From assembly GCF_000011385.1 (NCBI RefSeq), contig NC_005125.1, positions 2,108,001 to 2,172,000 on the forward strand: DNA of 64,000 nucleotides, in the 5' to 3' direction. This DNA comes from Gloeobacter violaceus PCC 7421. Lineage in GTDB: Bacteria > Cyanobacteriota > Cyanobacteriia > Gloeobacterales > Gloeobacteraceae. Every line of letters starts with the position of its first letter. Position 1 is the stretch's first letter. The notes below the pieces were generated by a model. It was not told the DNA's origin, made no database searches, and saw nothing but the letters and a program-made list of their open reading frames with translations. Of this stretch, positions 9,458-17,467 are shown piece after piece. The translations under genes were made by a program, and so were the position numbers.

Positions 9458-9958
9458 TTACGACTTTTCAATTCTAAAGAACAATATAGGACTCCCACGC
9501 ACAATTTTTTCTGCCATCTTCCTCATTCCGAGTCTTTGCGCTACTTTTTGCGACCCAAGGTTTCGCTGATCGCAGCTTGCTACAACATACTCATAACCAA
9601 GTTCATCAAAACAATATTCCAAGATTTTGGCTGCGGCTTCAGTAGCGTAGCCTTTTTTGAGCGCCTTAGGCAGCAGGGCATAGATTAATTGAGGCTGTTC
9701 TTCGTCAAAGAAATACCACAAACCAATAAATCCAATGGCTTCACTCTCACTATTTAACTTGATAAACCAAAGGCCAAATCTTTCTTCTTCAAAGTGCTTT
9801 TTACTCTGTTTGAGCATCTCCTCAACCTGTTGCAAAGAAAAGATTTCTTCGTCACACAAATATCTCCTCACATGTGAATCAGTGAAAATCCTATGGAGTG
9901 TGCTAAGTTCACTCTCCAAAATCGGTTTCAAAACCAACCTCTGCGTTTCAAATATCAT
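9458..9958 (-). CDS. GNAT acetyltransferase, RimJ/RimL-like
   Basis: 166 residues. The opening ETQRLVLKP, the central GFIGLWYF strand, KKGYATEAA (acetyl-CoA pyrophosphate loop) and NLGSQKVAQRLGM are the standard RimJ/RimL GNAT pattern. Acetyl-CoA is the donor; the amine acceptor is unknown. The gene is clearly AT-richer than the chromosome average and probably imported. It is the first of three GNAT sequences on this strand within 1.6 kb. Confidence 0.85.
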   Translation of the reverse strand: MIFETQRLVLKPILESELSTLHRIFTDSHVRRYLCDEEIFSLQQVEEMLKQSKKHFEEERFGLWFIKLNSESEAIGFIGLWYFFDEEQPQLIYALLPKALKKGYATEAAAKILEYCFDELGYEYVVASCDQRNLGSQKVAQRLGMRKMAEKIVRGSPILFFRIEKS

Positions 9959-10221
9959 TATGTAAGCTTCACTAACTGTTCAGTGGCCTTTTTCCAGATA
10001 GCCTTACTTTAATCATAATTGCTTCACCAACACCCTTCAAGCAACGTCTTTCAGATGACCTCACAGCAACTTAATCCTTGATCCCAACAAATGGCTTTGC
10101 TCTAGCGTTGCCACCGAGATGTGCATCAGCCCAACGGGTTTGTTGAACGTCGACGAACAACCTTTGAACGAATCGCAGAGTCTCTGTTTTCCGCTCCAAC
10201 AGAATTGTTCTACGGCGCTCA

Positions 10222-10731
10222 CTACGCAAGTTCATTAAACTCTGAATGATACTTTATTATTCCAACACAGCCCTCCAATGCACCACTTTCCAACTCCAAC
10301 ACCATAAATGTCTCATCCGGCACTGCGTACTCACACCCCAATCCCTTCTCCTTAGCTGGAGTAAACTCGAATCGCAGATAGTATGCTGGAGAACCCAGCA
10401 CAACAACAGCTTTGAAACCGAACCGAGCGCACTCTGCTAAACCATGCTGAATCAGCAATGACCCGATTCCTTTTCGCTGATAGTCAGGAAGCACTGCCAC
10501 TGGCGCCAATCCAAGAACAAGTAAATTAGCAGCACATTCTCCTGCGATCGCAACTGGACTAAAGAAAATGTGTCCAACAATTTGCTCGGATTCAACAGCA
10601 ACGAAGGAAAATGTAGACGCAACGCCTCGCAACTGATCGACTAAGTTTGCCTCACTCTCTCGCCCAAATGCCGCAACATTGAGTCTGCGAACAGCTTCTA
10701 CATCTTCTGGCTTTTCGGCTCGAACTTCCAT
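10222..10731 (-). CDS. GNAT N-acetyltransferase, YhbS-like
   Basis: 169 residues from MEVRAEKPED; an in-frame ATG at 10797 would add 22 residues that do not fit the fold. It shows EVRAEKPEDVEAV, IVGHIFFSPV, LLVLGLAPVAVLPDYQRKGIGS (the acetyl-CoA loop QRKGIG) and GSPAYYLRFEF, all typical of the YhbS branch. Substrate unknown. Composition is AT-richer than the flanks. Confidence 0.85.
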   Translation of the reverse strand: MEVRAEKPEDVEAVRRLNVAAFGRESEANLVDQLRGVASTFSFVAVESEQIVGHIFFSPVAIAGECAANLLVLGLAPVAVLPDYQRKGIGSLLIQHGLAECARFGFKAVVVLGSPAYYLRFEFTPAKEKGLGCEYAVPDETFMVLELESGALEGCVGIIKYHSEFNELA

Positions 10732-10871
10732 GATTAGTGATTGTGGCAACACACCAAAGATGCTCCTAATCAAGATAACGTAATCCTGAACACTCAACCA
10801 TTGCTTTTCAAAACACTTTCACAACCTACAACCGAAGCCGTAGAACATTGTCTCTCCGCTGGAGCGGGGAT

Positions 10872-11012
10872 TTAGGGCTCATTCTCGTGCAATGGATACA
10901 CGACGATTGTCTCTCCATCCTCGATCTCGCCGTTTGGTTTGAAGCCGAGCGAAAGGTAGAACAGCTCCGGGCCAACTGGCCCTGGCACGTAAGACGTATA
11001 GAACGAGTTGAC
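10872..11012 (-). pseudogene. C-terminal relic of a third GNAT acetyltransferase
   Basis: The last 46 codons before a stop at 10872 read SFYTSYVPGPVGPELFY, then LGFKPNGEIEDGE and VVYPL. This matches the C-terminal strand and alpha-helix of spermidine/diamine-type GNATs (FY..LGF.PTGE...GE). Upstream in this frame there is no start region or acetyl-CoA loop, so only the tail survives. It ends next to the cobalamin riboswitch. Confidence 0.6.
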
Positions 11013-11164
11013 GTCTTTGACGTCACTTGCCGCCGGCCACCTGCACCCGATCTCCGGCTTGCAGCTTTGCTGCAGCCGTCCAGCCTTTGTCCCGGAGGAA
11101 GAATTCTTAAACAACAGCGCAATAAGACGTACAATTGTCGATTGTCGGCCGGGGTCGCGACCTG

Positions 11165-11310
11165 GTGTATGCTTACAGCACAATCGAATGGCTTTGGGAG
11201 CCCGGGGGATCAGCCCGGGCTGAAAGGGGAAAGTCCGGTGCGAGTCCGGCGCTGTGCCGCAGCTGTGATGGCTTGAGAGCAAGCCTCAGTCAGAATGCCC
11301 GTCCCACAAA
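11165..11310 (+). promoter_or_regulatory. Cobalamin (B12) riboswitch
   Basis: The core GGGGAAAGTCCGGTG at 11227-11241, the GCTGTGCCGCAGCTGTGATG run at 11251-11270 and the closing CAGTCAGAATGCCCGTCC at about 11286-11304 match the cobalamin-riboswitch (B12 box) consensus in order and spacing. A GCCCGGG/CCCGGGC stem lies just upstream. It precedes the TonB receptor gene, whose start it would repress when adenosylcobalamin or another cobalamin is plentiful. The 5' limit is approximate. Confidence 0.9.
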
Positions 11311-11356
11311 AGCCGCATTCCACTCGACCCGCGTCGCACGGGGAAGGAGTATTTTT

Positions 11357-13408
11357 GTGCGTGGCATTGTCTTGGTGCCCCTGGCAGTCTGGCTATTGAC
11401 ATGGCCGGCCGGGGCGGAACGTGTGCAGGATTTTCGTCCCCAGGCCGCCCCGGGGGCAAAGGATCTGTTGGCCCAGGAGGTACCGGGGGCGCCCAGGCCA
11501 CTCGAAGGCTTCGCCGATACCCGGCTCAACCAACCGCTTTATGCCCCGTTTCGCCGCGAAGGGACGCTCAAAGAAGCGAGCCGTCCCGCCTACGTGATCA
11601 CCCGCCGGCAGATCGAAGCGCAGGGGGCACGCACGGTGCAGGAGGCGCTCCGTTACCTGCCCGGAATTCTTAGCGACGGCACCGCCGGCACGCAACTGGG
11701 AACCCTCAGCTCCCAGTTCATCCGCGGCTCCAACAGTTCCCAGGTGCTCGTGCTGCTCGACGGCAGACCGCTCAACGACCTGGGCTTCTTCGGCGGCTAC
11801 GACCTGTCGGAATTGACCACCGATACGGTGGAGCGTGTCGAGGTGGTGCCCGGCGGCGGTTCGACCCTCTACGGCTCCGACGCGGTGGGAGGAGTGATCA
11901 ACATCGTCAGCCGCGCCCCATCCGAGCGGCCGAGCACGACCCTCAAAGCCTCTGCGGGCAGCTTCGCTCTCAACGAGCAAAGCCTGCAGACCAGCGGTCG
12001 CAGCGGGGCGGTCGGTTGGCGCGTCGACTACAACCGCCTGCAGGCGAACAACAACTTTCCCTTCGAGATCGCCTCGGTGGGTTATGCCGGGACGCGCGAG
12101 AACGCCGACGTTACTTATAACAACTTCAGCGCCCGGCTGGAAGCGGATCTAAGCGAACGGACGGCACTCAGTGCAAGCGTCCTTTCGCAAAACAAAGACC
12201 TGGGGGTGCCGGGCGGGGTGCCTATCCCGATACCGGGCAGTGTCGGCCAGTTCAACACCCTCACCACCGACACCCGCCAGTTCACCAACAACTGGCTTGC
12301 GGATCTGGGTCTGCGTGCCAAGCTCGGGCTGGGCGAAGATTCGCTGCTCACCGCGAGACTCTTTGCCGATTTTCTCAACTACCGCTACGACGCACCGCTA
12401 AGCCAGGGTTCGCGCGACGAGATCCGCCGCCGCTCCTGGGGGGCGCAAGTGCAGCACACCTGGCGGGTGAGCCCCGAGCACCACCTCACCTACGGTCTGG
12501 ATTACCGCACCGTCTCGGCCTTCAACTCGACGTACCTCTATCCGCTGGCTGCCACCAACATCAACTACGACGGCCAGGTGGGCCAGGGAGCGCTCTTCGT
12601 GCGCGACGAAATCGCCCTGGGCGAAGATCTCAAGCTCAACCTCGGGCTGCGCCAGGACATCAGCGGCCTGGCCAAAGGCTCGTTCACTTCTCCCAGTGCC
12701 GGGGTGCGCTGGCAGGTGGGCGAGGACATGGCATTGCGGGCCAATTACGCCCGCAGCTTCCGCGCGCCGCTGCTGTCGGATCTCTATTTCAAGTTGCGGG
12801 GCTTTTTCACCGTCGACGGCAACCCGGACCTCAGACCCGAGCAGGGCGACAGCTACGACATCGGCATCGATCAAAAAATCGGCGAGGCCGCCCTGGTGCG
12901 CCTCACCTACTTCGCCAACACCGTGGCAGATACCATCGCCTTTACTTTTACAGGCCCCACCTCGGGTTCCTACGCCAACCTCGGCCTGGTACGCAGCACC
13001 GGCATCGAGGCGAGCATCGAGGTGCGACTGGCGCCTTCGTGGTACCTCTCAGTCAATTTCACAGGCACCGAACCGCGCATCCTCGCTGATGCCAACCCGG
13101 CCTACGTGGGCAAGGAATTGAGCTTTCGTGGGGCTGACAGCTTCAACGCCTCGCTCGCCTACGAGTCAACAGGAGGCTGGTTCGCGGGTCTGTTTGTGCA
13201 CAGCGTCGGCCGGTTTTTCACCGACAACGCCAACACCGAAGCCCTGGGCGGTTACACGACCACCGACTTGAAGCTGCGCTTGCCGCTCACCGACAACTTG
13301 AACTTTAACGCCCAAGTGAACAACCTATTCAACCAGCAGTACCAGGTCTACCCGGGCTATCCGGGCGTGGGGATCAACTTTCGCACCGGCTTGAGCTGGA
13401 CGATTTGA
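11357..13408 (+). CDS. btuB: TonB-dependent outer-membrane receptor, vitamin B12 type
   Basis: 683 residues. I chose the GTG at 11357: it follows AAGGAG by 7 bases and opens a signal peptide (VPLAVWLLTWPAGAE), whereas starts further upstream would lie inside the riboswitch. The plug domain is clear: VITRRQIEAQGARTVQEAL, FIRGSNSSQVLVLLDGRP, VERVEVVPGGGSTLYGSDAV and GGVINIVSR. A 22-strand-type barrel follows, ending in an aromatic residue cluster (GINFRTGLSWTI). Control by a cobalamin riboswitch argues for cobalamin import across the outer membrane, energised by TonB-ExbB-ExbD. Cobinamide or another corrinoid is also possible. Confidence 0.9.
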   Translation: MRGIVLVPLAVWLLTWPAGAERVQDFRPQAAPGAKDLLAQEVPGAPRPLEGFADTRLNQPLYAPFRREGTLKEASRPAYVITRRQIEAQGARTVQEALRYLPGILSDGTAGTQLGTLSSQFIRGSNSSQVLVLLDGRPLNDLGFFGGYDLSELTTDTVERVEVVPGGGSTLYGSDAVGGVINIVSRAPSERPSTTLKASAGSFALNEQSLQTSGRSGAVGWRVDYNRLQANNNFPFEIASVGYAGTRENADVTYNNFSARLEADLSERTALSASVLSQNKDLGVPGGVPIPIPGSVGQFNTLTTDTRQFTNNWLADLGLRAKLGLGEDSLLTARLFADFLNYRYDAPLSQGSRDEIRRRSWGAQVQHTWRVSPEHHLTYGLDYRTVSAFNSTYLYPLAATNINYDGQVGQGALFVRDEIALGEDLKLNLGLRQDISGLAKGSFTSPSAGVRWQVGEDMALRANYARSFRAPLLSDLYFKLRGFFTVDGNPDLRPEQGDSYDIGIDQKIGEAALVRLTYFANTVADTIAFTFTGPTSGSYANLGLVRSTGIEASIEVRLAPSWYLSVNFTGTEPRILADANPAYVGKELSFRGADSFNASLAYESTGGWFAGLFVHSVGRFFTDNANTEALGGYTTTDLKLRLPLTDNLNFNAQVNNLFNQQYQVYPGYPGVGINFRTGLSWTI

Positions 13409-13417
13409 GGAGCGACG

Positions 13418-14323
13418 ATGAGCACCGCATTTGAACGCCGCGTCCAACCGCTGGGACGCACGACCTACGAAAGCCAGCCTTCCGGCTGGACGCACGAGTA
13501 CGAAGACTTCGACAGCCGCCTCGATGTGGTCGGACCGCTGCTGTACACACTCTTTCAGGAGCGCTGGCGGGAAGTCCAACTGGGCTACGTCGTCGAAGGG
13601 GGCGTCTTCGAGCTGGAAATGCCTGCATCTCCCAAGTTGTGCGTACTCTACGACGGTTACCTGACCGTCATCAGTGAGTCGTGGCATATCCATCTGTGCG
13701 TGGCACCCTGCCTCGGCGGCCCGGAGCGCAAGACCCCACCCGAGTTGAGCGAGCGGCGGCAACTGAGCCGGGCGGCCTTCTACCGCTTTGTCGATCCCGG
13801 GGGCGAACCCAAAGGCTGGGGCATCCAGTTCTGGAATGGCTGGGGCGAAAAACTGATGAGTATCTTTTTACCCAATCCTTATCTGGGTGAGGACGACGAC
13901 CTGCTGCCGGAGGGTAAGGCCCGCTTCGAAAAACTCGGTCTCTACGACGAGTTGCGTGCCATCTACGTGCTTGGAACCCGTCCGATTCCGTTTGAAGATA
14001 ATCCCCTGACGCGCCCCTATCTGGCGGTGTGCACCTCCAGCCGCTGCAACCCGTCGCGCCGCTGGCAGCCGGTGGCCGAGGCGCTGCGCGCGGCGCTGGC
14101 CGAGGCGGGATCGCCCGTCGCGGTGATCGAAGCGCCCTGCCTGCAGGTGTGCAAACTCGGTCCAGTCGTCTACCACTCCGGCGATGACACCTGGTACACC
14201 CGCGTCACCCCGGCGGTGGCCGGACGCATCGTCCAAGAACACCTCGGCCGGGGGCAAACGCTCGCCGAGCACCGCTATCCCTGTGTCCAACACGTTGATC
14301 ACCATTCCAAGGAGCAGCTATGA
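13418..14323 (+). CDS. Uncharacterised domain fused to a thioredoxin-like 2Fe-2S ferredoxin domain
   Basis: 301 residues. The C-terminal third (about 198-290) has Cys205, Cys210, Cys241 and Cys245, the C-x4-C / C-x3-C pattern of thioredoxin-fold 2Fe-2S ferredoxins (NuoE-like). The N-terminal 190 residues include WHIHLCVAPC, a possible metal site, and KTPPELSERRQLSRAAFYR; I recognise no characterised enzyme there. The gene begins 9 bases after btuB, inside the riboswitch operon, and overlaps the next gene by 4 bases. A role in cobalamin or cobalt handling, perhaps reductive release of the corrin, is inferred from position and from the Fe-S domain. Confidence 0.8.
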   Translation: MSTAFERRVQPLGRTTYESQPSGWTHEYEDFDSRLDVVGPLLYTLFQERWREVQLGYVVEGGVFELEMPASPKLCVLYDGYLTVISESWHIHLCVAPCLGGPERKTPPELSERRQLSRAAFYRFVDPGGEPKGWGIQFWNGWGEKLMSIFLPNPYLGEDDDLLPEGKARFEKLGLYDELRAIYVLGTRPIPFEDNPLTRPYLAVCTSSRCNPSRRWQPVAEALRAALAEAGSPVAVIEAPCLQVCKLGPVVYHSGDDTWYTRVTPAVAGRIVQEHLGRGQTLAEHRYPCVQHVDHHSKEQL

Positions 14324-14901
14324 CTCTCACACATCCGAAACCGGCCGCGCCGAGTGCAAACTTTCCGCTCGCCAGGCTCTCCCGGCAGTGGCCGACGCTG
14401 CTGGTGGGCCTCGGGTGCGGCAGCAGCCTTTTCTATACCTGCACCGTGCCGCTGGTGGGCTTGGGCGTCACAGCCGGCCTGACGCTGCCGCGCTCTGTGG
14501 CGCTGCGGGTGATTGGGGCGGTCTGGCTGGCCAATCAACTCCTGGGCTACACACTGCACGCCTACCCGCGCACCCCGCAGTCCTTCGCCTGGGGTTTCAT
14601 TTTGGGTTTGGGAGCCGTCGCCGTGACGCTGGTGGCTTCCCGGGCAGTCTCCTGGCGCGGCGGGTTGCAGCGGCTGGAGGTGCCTACCGCCGCCTGGGTG
14701 ACGGTGGTGGGCTTCTGCATCTATGAAGGGCTGATCTTGCTTGCGAGCCTGGCACTCGGCGGACTGGAAAGCTTCACCCCGGCCATCGTCGGCGGTATCT
14801 TCCTCACCAATGCCCTGTGGGCTGCAGGCTTGCTGGGGCTGCACGCCCTATTCCAAAACCGTCGCCCGCCTGTGCTGCCGCCCGACTCTTGGCAACCGTG
14901 A
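14320..14901 (+). CDS. Small integral membrane protein, candidate inner-membrane cobalamin/cobalt transporter
   Basis: 193 residues with about five or six membrane segments (first near residues 25-50). Conserved-looking features are GLGCGSSLFYTCT with two Cys, WLANQLLGYTLHAYPRT, and SFAWGFILGLG. It overlaps the ferredoxin-like gene by an ATGA, so the two are translationally coupled. Its size and its place behind a riboswitch-controlled TonB receptor recall small single-gene B12 transporters of the BtuM kind, but I cannot confirm membership. A fragment of a second copy lies at 17417-17461. Confidence 0.65.
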   Translation: MTLTHPKPAAPSANFPLARLSRQWPTLLVGLGCGSSLFYTCTVPLVGLGVTAGLTLPRSVALRVIGAVWLANQLLGYTLHAYPRTPQSFAWGFILGLGAVAVTLVASRAVSWRGGLQRLEVPTAAWVTVVGFCIYEGLILLASLALGGLESFTPAIVGGIFLTNALWAAGLLGLHALFQNRRPPVLPPDSWQP

Positions 14902-14921
14902 CCTGCGGGTGTTCCGGGCGT

Positions 14922-15746
14922 TCAAGGATGGATGCTCCCGTCGGGCATCGTGGCCCCTGCCAGCAACACCTGCGCCAGATTCGCCCCTTCCAGATTCGCC
15001 CCTTCCAGATTTGCACCCTTGCAGTTCGCACTGTCCAGGTTCGCCCCGCGCAGGTCCGCCCCGCGCAGATCGGCGCCGACCAGTACAGCTTCGATCAAGT
15101 TCGCCTTGGAGAGGTTGGCTTCGCGCAAATCGGTATCGCACAGGTTGGCGTCAAATAGTTTGGCCTCTTGGCAATCCGCTCCTCTGAGGTTTACTCCCCG
15201 CAAATTGGCACTGACAAAACGTGCCTCACGCAGGATAGCTCCTTCCAGATTCGCTTCCTGCAATTTCGCTTCATCCAAACAGGCCCCCGAAAGATCGGTC
15301 CCCGCCAGGTTGGCCCGCTGCAAATGGACCCCCGTCAGCTGGGTGCTGGATAGATCTGCTCCCGGCAGTTGCCGGCCTGTGACCGGCGGCAGGTTGACAA
15401 GCTCCCAAACCGTGCGCCATTTGGGGTCCAGCTGCGTCTTCTCGTCGATGAGCATTCCTTCGAGATCGGTGTAGTGGTCGAAGGTCGCCCCGATCAGGTT
15501 CGCGCCGCGCAGGTCCGCTCCTTTGAGGAACGCACGGATGAAATGAGCACCCGGCAACTCCACGTTGCGCAAGTCTTCTTTTTCTAGATCGGCCAAAACG
15601 AAATAGCGCTCGCCCCGGGCGTAGCGCTCCAGCAACTCCTGGGCGTTGTGCACCGTTTGTTTGTCCTGGGCGGCGGCGTCTCGGTCGTGCTGCCAAGCCA
15701 GGTACAAGTCCCGAAAGATGTCCCTGAAATAGTCGACAATAAACAT
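14922..15746 (-). CDS. Pentapeptide-repeat protein
   Basis: 274 residues. A helical N-terminal part (1-55) precedes one set of A(D/N)LRG repeats (about 55-90), a non-repeat insert with a Trp (LDPKWRTVWELV), and a long run of roughly 25 pentapeptides (about 130-265: ADLSS, ANLAG, ANLEG, ADLRG). This should fold as a right-handed quadrilateral beta-helix. No signal peptide or membrane segment. It starts 18 bases after the stop of the 532-residue gene and is presumably translated from the same message. Such proteins are structural or protein-binding; an immunity or masking role is inferred only from the pairing. Confidence 0.85.
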   Translation of the reverse strand: MFIVDYFRDIFRDLYLAWQHDRDAAAQDKQTVHNAQELLERYARGERYFVLADLEKEDLRNVELPGAHFIRAFLKGADLRGANLIGATFDHYTDLEGMLIDEKTQLDPKWRTVWELVNLPPVTGRQLPGADLSSTQLTGVHLQRANLAGTDLSGACLDEAKLQEANLEGAILREARFVSANLRGVNLRGADCQEAKLFDANLCDTDLREANLSKANLIEAVLVGADLRGADLRGANLDSANCKGANLEGANLEGANLAQVLLAGATMPDGSIHP

Positions 15747-15764
15747 CTCTCTACGCCTCCTTGG

Positions 15765-17363
15765 CTAGGGTTGTGGCCGTGGAGAGCCTGTAGCTCGTTC
15801 TGCTGCGCTCTGCCCCAGTGCTGAACCGCCCAAATACCCCACCGCTCCCCCTGCCAGACCGCCCAAGGCTCCTCCGACGATCGTACCTACACCGGGCAGC
15901 ATCGTGGTGCCGAGGGTGGCGCCCAGACCGCCGCCTACCTGCGCCGCGGCCCAGCCGCCTGCCCACCCGCCTGTTATGCGGGCTCCTTCGACGACGGCAG
16001 GGTCCCACTCGCCGCTGTGCAGACCGGTGTGGATTGCACTGCCCATCGCCCAGGCATCGAGGAACACCCCACCCACCAGTGCCGCTCGGCCGAGCGGTTT
16101 CGCCTTCTCCAGGGTGCGGCCGAGGGTTTCTGCGAAGGTCCCAGCTTTGATTTCTGCATGATTTTTGATACCGAAAGCATTTTTAGAACCTTCTTGATTC
16201 CAGTGCCAGCCGACTTTGTACATTTTCTCGCCGGTGAGCGGGTCTCGTTTGATGCTTCCGCTGACCGAGTCCTGATCCGGAAATGGCCCAAAGTCCAACC
16301 GCAGACCTTTCCACTTGGTCGGATTGCCGGTCAAGGAATCTATCCGATTGATGTAAGCCTGGCCGGTCGGTTCTGGAAAACCGGATATGTCCCGAAACGA
16401 CAGGTTGAAGTTTTTGGGTTTGCCCTGCGGCTCCTCAAACTGCTTCCAAATCGGGTAGGTCAATTCCTGCACCAAACCCAGGCCGGATAAGCCCGCTTTG
16501 CCCAAGTCAGCGAACCACTCCGTGACTGACGCTTCTTCGGTACTCGCCAACTCCCCGGTATCGGTGGAATCCACCTCGACACTCAGTTGGGCCTGCAAAA
16601 CCTGCGGACTCTCATCGCCAAAACCGTCCTGCGCGTCGATAGGGACACTGTCGGCCGACCAGAAGTCCTGACCGGCCATATCGGTCTTGTCGGTGGCGGC
16701 CCACTCTGAAAATGCTTCCCAGGTAGCCGAGTCGTCACTGTCGTTTTCATCGTTGTCGAAGCCCAGTGGCGTCTCCGACACCCCACCAACCGGGAAAGCA
16801 GCGAGAGCCAACAGATCTTCACCCCCAGCGATGCTGGTTTGAGGTGATGTCCCCTCCCCGGTGTTCTCCCACGACAAAGCATTCGCTTCCCAGGCGCTTG
16901 AGACCGCTGTGGTCTCCTGGGTCAATGGCTCACCGCCGTAAGACGCCTCCGCCCAGAAATCTGCGTTGTCATCGTCGGCAGCAAAGGTTGCTCCCTCGGC
17001 AAAAGCATCGGCCACCGGGTCCTCAAAAGCCGGCTCGGCCCGGTGCGGCTCGCTCCAGGGATAAGGTTGTGGTTCCGGATGGACGCTGAGGTCGGAGTGA
17101 TCCCAGCCCTGGCTGTCCCACCGCTGCGGGATGGTCGTTGTGCCGAAGGCGGTGCCGTCGCTCGCTTGGTCGGCGTTGTCTGCTTGCGGGCTGTCGATGC
17201 TCAAGCCACCAAAATTGTCCTCCCCGTGGGTGTCGCTGAGGTCGGCAGCGGCTGCCAATAGCTCGCTATCGCCCGTGCCTGGTTCCTCTGGCGGATAGGA
17301 GTTCTCAAACCCTGCCGATTCTGCGAGGCTGGCATCATCCTGTCCATTGGCATTGATGTCCAC
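15765..17363 (-). CDS. Large acidic protein with a glycine-zipper C-terminus, possible effector
   Basis: 532 residues of three parts. Residues 1 to about 290 are very acidic, rich in Ser, Asp, Glu and Ala, and look disordered. About 295-410 is a compact region with Trp, His and Asn clusters (GWHWNQEGS, FGIKNHAEIKAG). About 420-520 is a Gly/Ala-rich membrane-like hairpin (LGATLGTTMLPGVGTIVGG, GGAVGYLGGSALGQ). No signal peptide is visible. The order disordered leader, compact domain, glycine zipper is seen in some secreted or pore-forming polymorphic toxins, but I match no named toxin family. The pentapeptide gene follows immediately. Confidence 0.6.
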   Translation of the reverse strand: MDINANGQDDASLAESAGFENSYPPEEPGTGDSELLAAAADLSDTHGEDNFGGLSIDSPQADNADQASDGTAFGTTTIPQRWDSQGWDHSDLSVHPEPQPYPWSEPHRAEPAFEDPVADAFAEGATFAADDDNADFWAEASYGGEPLTQETTAVSSAWEANALSWENTGEGTSPQTSIAGGEDLLALAAFPVGGVSETPLGFDNDENDSDDSATWEAFSEWAATDKTDMAGQDFWSADSVPIDAQDGFGDESPQVLQAQLSVEVDSTDTGELASTEEASVTEWFADLGKAGLSGLGLVQELTYPIWKQFEEPQGKPKNFNLSFRDISGFPEPTGQAYINRIDSLTGNPTKWKGLRLDFGPFPDQDSVSGSIKRDPLTGEKMYKVGWHWNQEGSKNAFGIKNHAEIKAGTFAETLGRTLEKAKPLGRAALVGGVFLDAWAMGSAIHTGLHSGEWDPAVVEGARITGGWAGGWAAAQVGGGLGATLGTTMLPGVGTIVGGALGGLAGGAVGYLGGSALGQSAAERATGSPRPQP

Positions 17364-17416
17364 AGTTCAGGCAAGGCAAGAATTGTCGGCATAATAACAA
17401 ATGCTTTGCCGGGTGG

Positions 17417-17461
17417 CAATCCCCCGTGGGCTGGAGGGTTGCTGGGGCTGCACACCGTATT
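17417..17461 (+). pseudogene. 45-bp relic of a second copy of the riboswitch-operon membrane gene
   Basis: This stretch matches 14808-14852, the 3' part of the small membrane protein gene, with about seven mismatches in 45 bases. The core GTTGCTGGGGCTGCAC corresponds to CTTGCTGGGGCTGCAC there, and both read GLLGLH in the same frame. It lies between the effector-like gene and the siderophore receptor. It is too long and too similar to be chance. Confidence 0.6.
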
Positions 17462-17467
17462 TGTGCC

